The translations under genes were made by a program, and so were the position numbers. Below are positions 13,836-16,029 of a stretch of DNA of 16,029 nucleotides, piece by piece (positions within the stretch are counted from its first letter, which is position 1; each line of letters opens with the position of its first letter). Source of the DNA: Nostoc sp. GT001 (GTDB lineage Bacteria > Cyanobacteriota > Cyanobacteriia > Cyanobacteriales > Nostocaceae); contig NZ_JAUDRJ010000001.1 in the NCBI RefSeq assembly GCF_030382115.1, forward strand, positions 31,076 through 47,104, written 5' to 3'. Below the pieces are notes generated by a model. The model saw nothing but the letters and a program-made list of their open reading frames with translations, had not been told where the DNA came from and ran no database searches.

Positions 13836-13929
13836 CAAAGCAAATTGTAGATTATCTTAGATTCAACCAATACGATTGAAAGGGGCGTAGGGGATATAGA
13901 TATATGAACGAATTGTAATCATAGAGAGT

Positions 13930-14217
13930 CTATCCACAAAAATCATCAACGCGTAGATCCCGCCAGACATCAGAAACCTGCCAGCCGGAATTGCCCACAG
14001 ATTGTACTGGAGGATTATCAAGCAATGGAATATAGTCAGGAACTCTAGGCTCAGGAGTGATTACTGGTTTATCCTCAACCACAGGGGCAGTAGAATTGAC
14101 AGTATTAGCTTGAAGAAGTTGGTCTTCAGCGTCTTGGATTTCCCTCATTTCCTTCAAAGTTAGCTTGTCGGATTTTTTGATGATCTTCTTGGTATGTATC
14201 TCATTAGAAGTATTCAT
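13930..14217 (-). CDS. Small acidic/proline-rich hypothetical protein
   Basis: A protein of about 95 aa from the ATG at 14217 (GAGAG 8 bases upstream); an in-frame ATG at 14238 would add seven residues. It starts with a charged, helical, lysine-rich stretch (TKKIIKKSDKLTLKEMREIQ), continues with AEDQLLQ, and has a long Pro/Val-rich disordered middle. A short C-terminal motif with Trp and Cys (GWQVSDVWRDLRVDDFCG) follows. No enzyme motif or membrane segment is visible. It is transcribed away from the response regulator, with a 300-bp gap between them. A role as a small regulatory or structural protein is possible but unsupported. Confidence 0.5.
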   Translation of the reverse strand: MNTSNEIHTKKIIKKSDKLTLKEMREIQDAEDQLLQANTVNSTAPVVEDKPVITPEPRVPDYIPLLDNPPVQSVGNSGWQVSDVWRDLRVDDFCG

Positions 14218-14238
14218 TGGCTTTTCTCTCGAAGGCAT

Positions 14239-14515
14239 TGGCTTAAAATTTGTCTGAGTAAAGTTGGGAGAAGTTAGGTATAAATAATTTGCACAGAATT
14301 AACAAGGTACACCAAATCGATGGAAAATACGAGTCCCTAATTGTAAGAATTTACCAATTGTGTACAAATCTGTTTTCGGGTAGATGCCCCAGCATAATCT
14401 GTTGCACAGATGCAAGTATTAAGCGTAGGCGTAGCTCGCCGCAGGCATCGCTTCTTGATCGTGACTGTAGTTCAAGACTGTTTTGCGTTTTTGACTCCTA
14501 ATAAGCAGATAATGG
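14239..14515. other. Divergent intergenic region
   Basis: This 277-bp gap separates the small minus-strand gene from the response regulator and should hold both promoters. No confident -35/-10 pair or intrinsic terminator was found by eye. Its only clear structure is the interspersed repeat at 14423-14451, which lies about 65 bp before the regulator's start. Confidence 0.4.
14423..14451. repeat. Nostoc-type interspersed repeat
   Basis: GCGTAGGCGTAGCTCGCC followed by GCAGGCATCGC resembles the short GC-rich repeat scattered through Nostocales genomes (GCGTAGGCGTAGCCCGCC-type, partly self-complementary). It stands out from the AT-rich surroundings and supports a Nostoc-like host. It could form a hairpin in the leader of the response regulator. 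Confidence 0.6.
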
Positions 14516-15289
14516 ATGGTTAAGAGTTCTCGCTCATTAGGAACAGCGTTAAGAAACTTATCAGGTGAGAAAGGCACAATCTTAGTAGTAGATGACGAAG
14601 CCAGCATTCGCCGAATTTTACAGACGCGGTTAGAAATGATTGGCTACAGCGTAGTTACAGCTAGTGATGGTGAAGAAGCTTTGTCAGCTTTTCGCCTGTT
14701 GACCCCTGATTTAATAGTTCTGGATGTAATGATGCCAAAGCTAGATGGCTACGGTGTATGTCTTGAATTACGGAAACAATCAGATGTGCCAATCATTATG
14801 CTTACAGCCTTGGCAGATGTAGCAGATCGGATCACTGGGCTGGAATTAGGGGCTGATGATTATATGGCGAAGCCTTTCTCACCCAAGGAATTAGAAGCTC
14901 GGATTGCCTGCGTACTAAAACGGCGCTCCCACAAAACCAGTATCAATACTATTCCTAACTCTCTTATAATCCATGTGGGCAATCTCAAAATCGATACAAG
15001 TAGGCGGCAAGTTCATAAAAATGAGCAACGCATTCGATTGACAGGTGTGGAGTTTAGCTTATTAGAGTTATTAGTTAATCATTCGGGAAAGATTTTTTCA
15101 AGGGTTGAAATATTACAGCAATTGTGGGGTTTTGTACCAGAGATGAATACAGACACCCGTGTGGTAGATGTGCATATTTCACGATTGCGGACAAAGGTAG
15201 AATCCGATCCCAATAACCCAGAATTAATTATTACAGCAAGAGGTAGCGGTTATTTTTTCCCACGAATTATTGATTTAGAGCAGGAATAA
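14516..15289 (+). CDS. RpaB/Ycf27-like OmpR-family response regulator
   Basis: A 257-aa DNA-binding response regulator. Receiver domain about 21-137: acidic pair D26/D27 (LVVDDEASIRRIL), phosphoacceptor D70 (LIVLDVMMPKLDGYG), T97 and K119 (DDYMAKPFSPKE). The OmpR-type winged helix covers about 150-252 (RLTGVEFSLLELLV, DTRVVDVHISRLRTKVE, ARGSGYFF). The sequence is close to cyanobacterial RpaB, which controls photosystem, phycobilisome and high-light genes. It differs at positions where RpaB is usually near-invariant (YMAKPF for YVVKPF, WGFVPEMNTDT for WGYTPERHVDT), so it is more likely a divergent second copy. The ATG at 14516 lacks a good ribosome binding site; the first 20 residues precede the receiver core. 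No histidine kinase lies beside it. The SDR gene follows after 9 bp. Confidence 0.88.
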   Translation: MVKSSRSLGTALRNLSGEKGTILVVDDEASIRRILQTRLEMIGYSVVTASDGEEALSAFRLLTPDLIVLDVMMPKLDGYGVCLELRKQSDVPIIMLTALADVADRITGLELGADDYMAKPFSPKELEARIACVLKRRSHKTSINTIPNSLIIHVGNLKIDTSRRQVHKNEQRIRLTGVEFSLLELLVNHSGKIFSRVEILQQLWGFVPEMNTDTRVVDVHISRLRTKVESDPNNPELIITARGSGYFFPRIIDLEQE

Positions 15290-15297
15290 AAAAAAAT

Positions 15298-15978
15298 ATG
15301 AGTATGCTCATCCTAATTACAGGCATAAGTAAAGGTCTAGGTTATGCGATGACCGAGGGTTTTATTCAACAGGGGCATACTGTTATTGGTTGCGCCCGTT
15401 CATCAGATGTTATTGATAAAATACGCCAAAAGTTTAGTGCTACCAACGATTTCACATCTGTAGATGTAGCAAATGAACAGCTTGTAAAAAAATGGGCACT
15501 CTTCGTACTTCAAAAATATTCACCGCCAGATATAGTAATTAATAATGCGGCAATTACCAATTATCCAGCGCCTTTGTGGGAAATACCATCTGAAGAATTT
15601 TCGGATCTAATAGATATCAATATCAAAGGAGTAGCGAATATAATTCGCCATTTCGTACCAGCAATGGTGAAAAACAAACGGGGCATTATTGTCAACTTTA
15701 GTTCTGGCTGGGGACGTTCGACTTCACCCCAAGTTGCACCATACTGCGCTTCTAAGTGGGCAATAGAAGGATTAACTCGTTCTTTGGCACAAGAATTGCC
15801 GAATGGTATGGCAGCTATACCCCTTAATCCAGGGATTATTCATACAGATATGCTCTCTATTAGTTTTGGAGAAGAAGCTGCTAATTATACACCCGTGTCC
15901 GATTGGGTATTGAAAGCTGTGCCATTTATTCTCAATTTAAAACCCAAAGATAACGGGATTCCCTTGACCATTTCATGA
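15298..15978 (+). CDS. Short-chain dehydrogenase/reductase (SDR)
   Basis: A 226-aa classical SDR that should use NAD(P)H to oxidise or reduce a small hydroxyl or keto substrate in the cytosol. Rossmann-fold motif TGISKGLG at 8-15, NNAA at 82-85, and the catalytic tetrad N108 (DINIKG), S136 (NFSSGWG), Y149 and K153 (YCASK); PGIIHTDM follows, as in the family. Arg34 in CARSS suggests NADP preference. It is slightly shorter than the usual 240-250 residues. The ATG at 15298 lies 9 bp after the response regulator stop, with AGGA inside that gene's final codons, so the two probably share a transcript. The substrate cannot be determined. Confidence 0.9.
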   Translation: MSMLILITGISKGLGYAMTEGFIQQGHTVIGCARSSDVIDKIRQKFSATNDFTSVDVANEQLVKKWALFVLQKYSPPDIVINNAAITNYPAPLWEIPSEEFSDLIDINIKGVANIIRHFVPAMVKNKRGIIVNFSSGWGRSTSPQVAPYCASKWAIEGLTRSLAQELPNGMAAIPLNPGIIHTDMLSISFGEEAANYTPVSDWVLKAVPFILNLKPKDNGIPLTIS

Positions 15979-16029
15979 GATTGATCATGCGTGAATTGTT
16001 TTGACCAGTTACGAAAAAACGGGCTGATC

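Noticed and set aside
13930..14217. RiPP-like precursor peptide, prompted by the C-terminal WRDLRVDDFCG
   Set aside because: No maturation enzyme or transporter nearby, and the leader lacks any known recognition motif.

Overview
The window looks like accessory DNA (plasmid, or a prophage/genomic island) from a filamentous cyanobacterium of the Nostoc/Anabaena type. Support: several HIP1 octamers GCGATCGC (for example at 229, 436, 2129, 2860, 3157 and 12977), a Nostoc-type interspersed repeat near 14423, AT-rich heptamer repeats (AAAATTC), and a response regulator close to cyanobacterial RpaB/Ycf27.

Layout. (1) 1-5246, all minus strand, reads as one replication/modification module in the order: DUF5131 (Gp37/Gp68-like) protein, winged-helix initiator-like protein, DnaB-type helicase, unknown 136-aa protein, ASCH-domain protein, and a cytosine-5 DNA methyltransferase that runs off the left edge. 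The initiator-like gene carries an iteron-like cluster of repeats inside its coding sequence, as origin-bearing initiator genes of some phages do. (2) 5287-6241 is an Rpn-family nuclease gene on the plus strand, broken by a 497-bp cassette. The cassette has 33-bp inverted terminal repeats and carries a four-helix-bundle (S23) gene. (3) 6288-11826 is a compact Tn7-like transposon on the minus strand: a TnsA-TnsB fusion, TnsC and a long TniQ/TnsD, bounded by 48-bp inverted repeats (47/48 identical). It has no cargo, no cas genes and no CRISPR array. The tniQ/tnsD gene has a one-base frameshift that separates its last 76 residues. (4) Directly outside the right end lie two identical 51-bp copies of a related but different Tn7-like end (11827-11877 and 11880-11930), so three transposon ends are stacked head to tail. 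(5) 11863-14217 holds short genes of unknown function, one frame-damaged gene, and a C-terminal remnant of a paralogue. (6) 14516-15978 holds an RpaB-like response regulator and a short-chain dehydrogenase, 9 bp apart on the plus strand.

How it works together: in the transposon, TnsAB should cut and join the ends through the 19-bp sites, TnsC should act as the ATP-dependent adaptor, and TniQ/TnsD should choose the target by binding DNA. The three genes overlap and are probably translated as a unit. The stacked ends, damaged targeting gene, missing target-site duplication and several gene fragments indicate a much-used insertion hotspot. No RNA genes, CRISPR arrays or tRNA-type attachment sites were seen.
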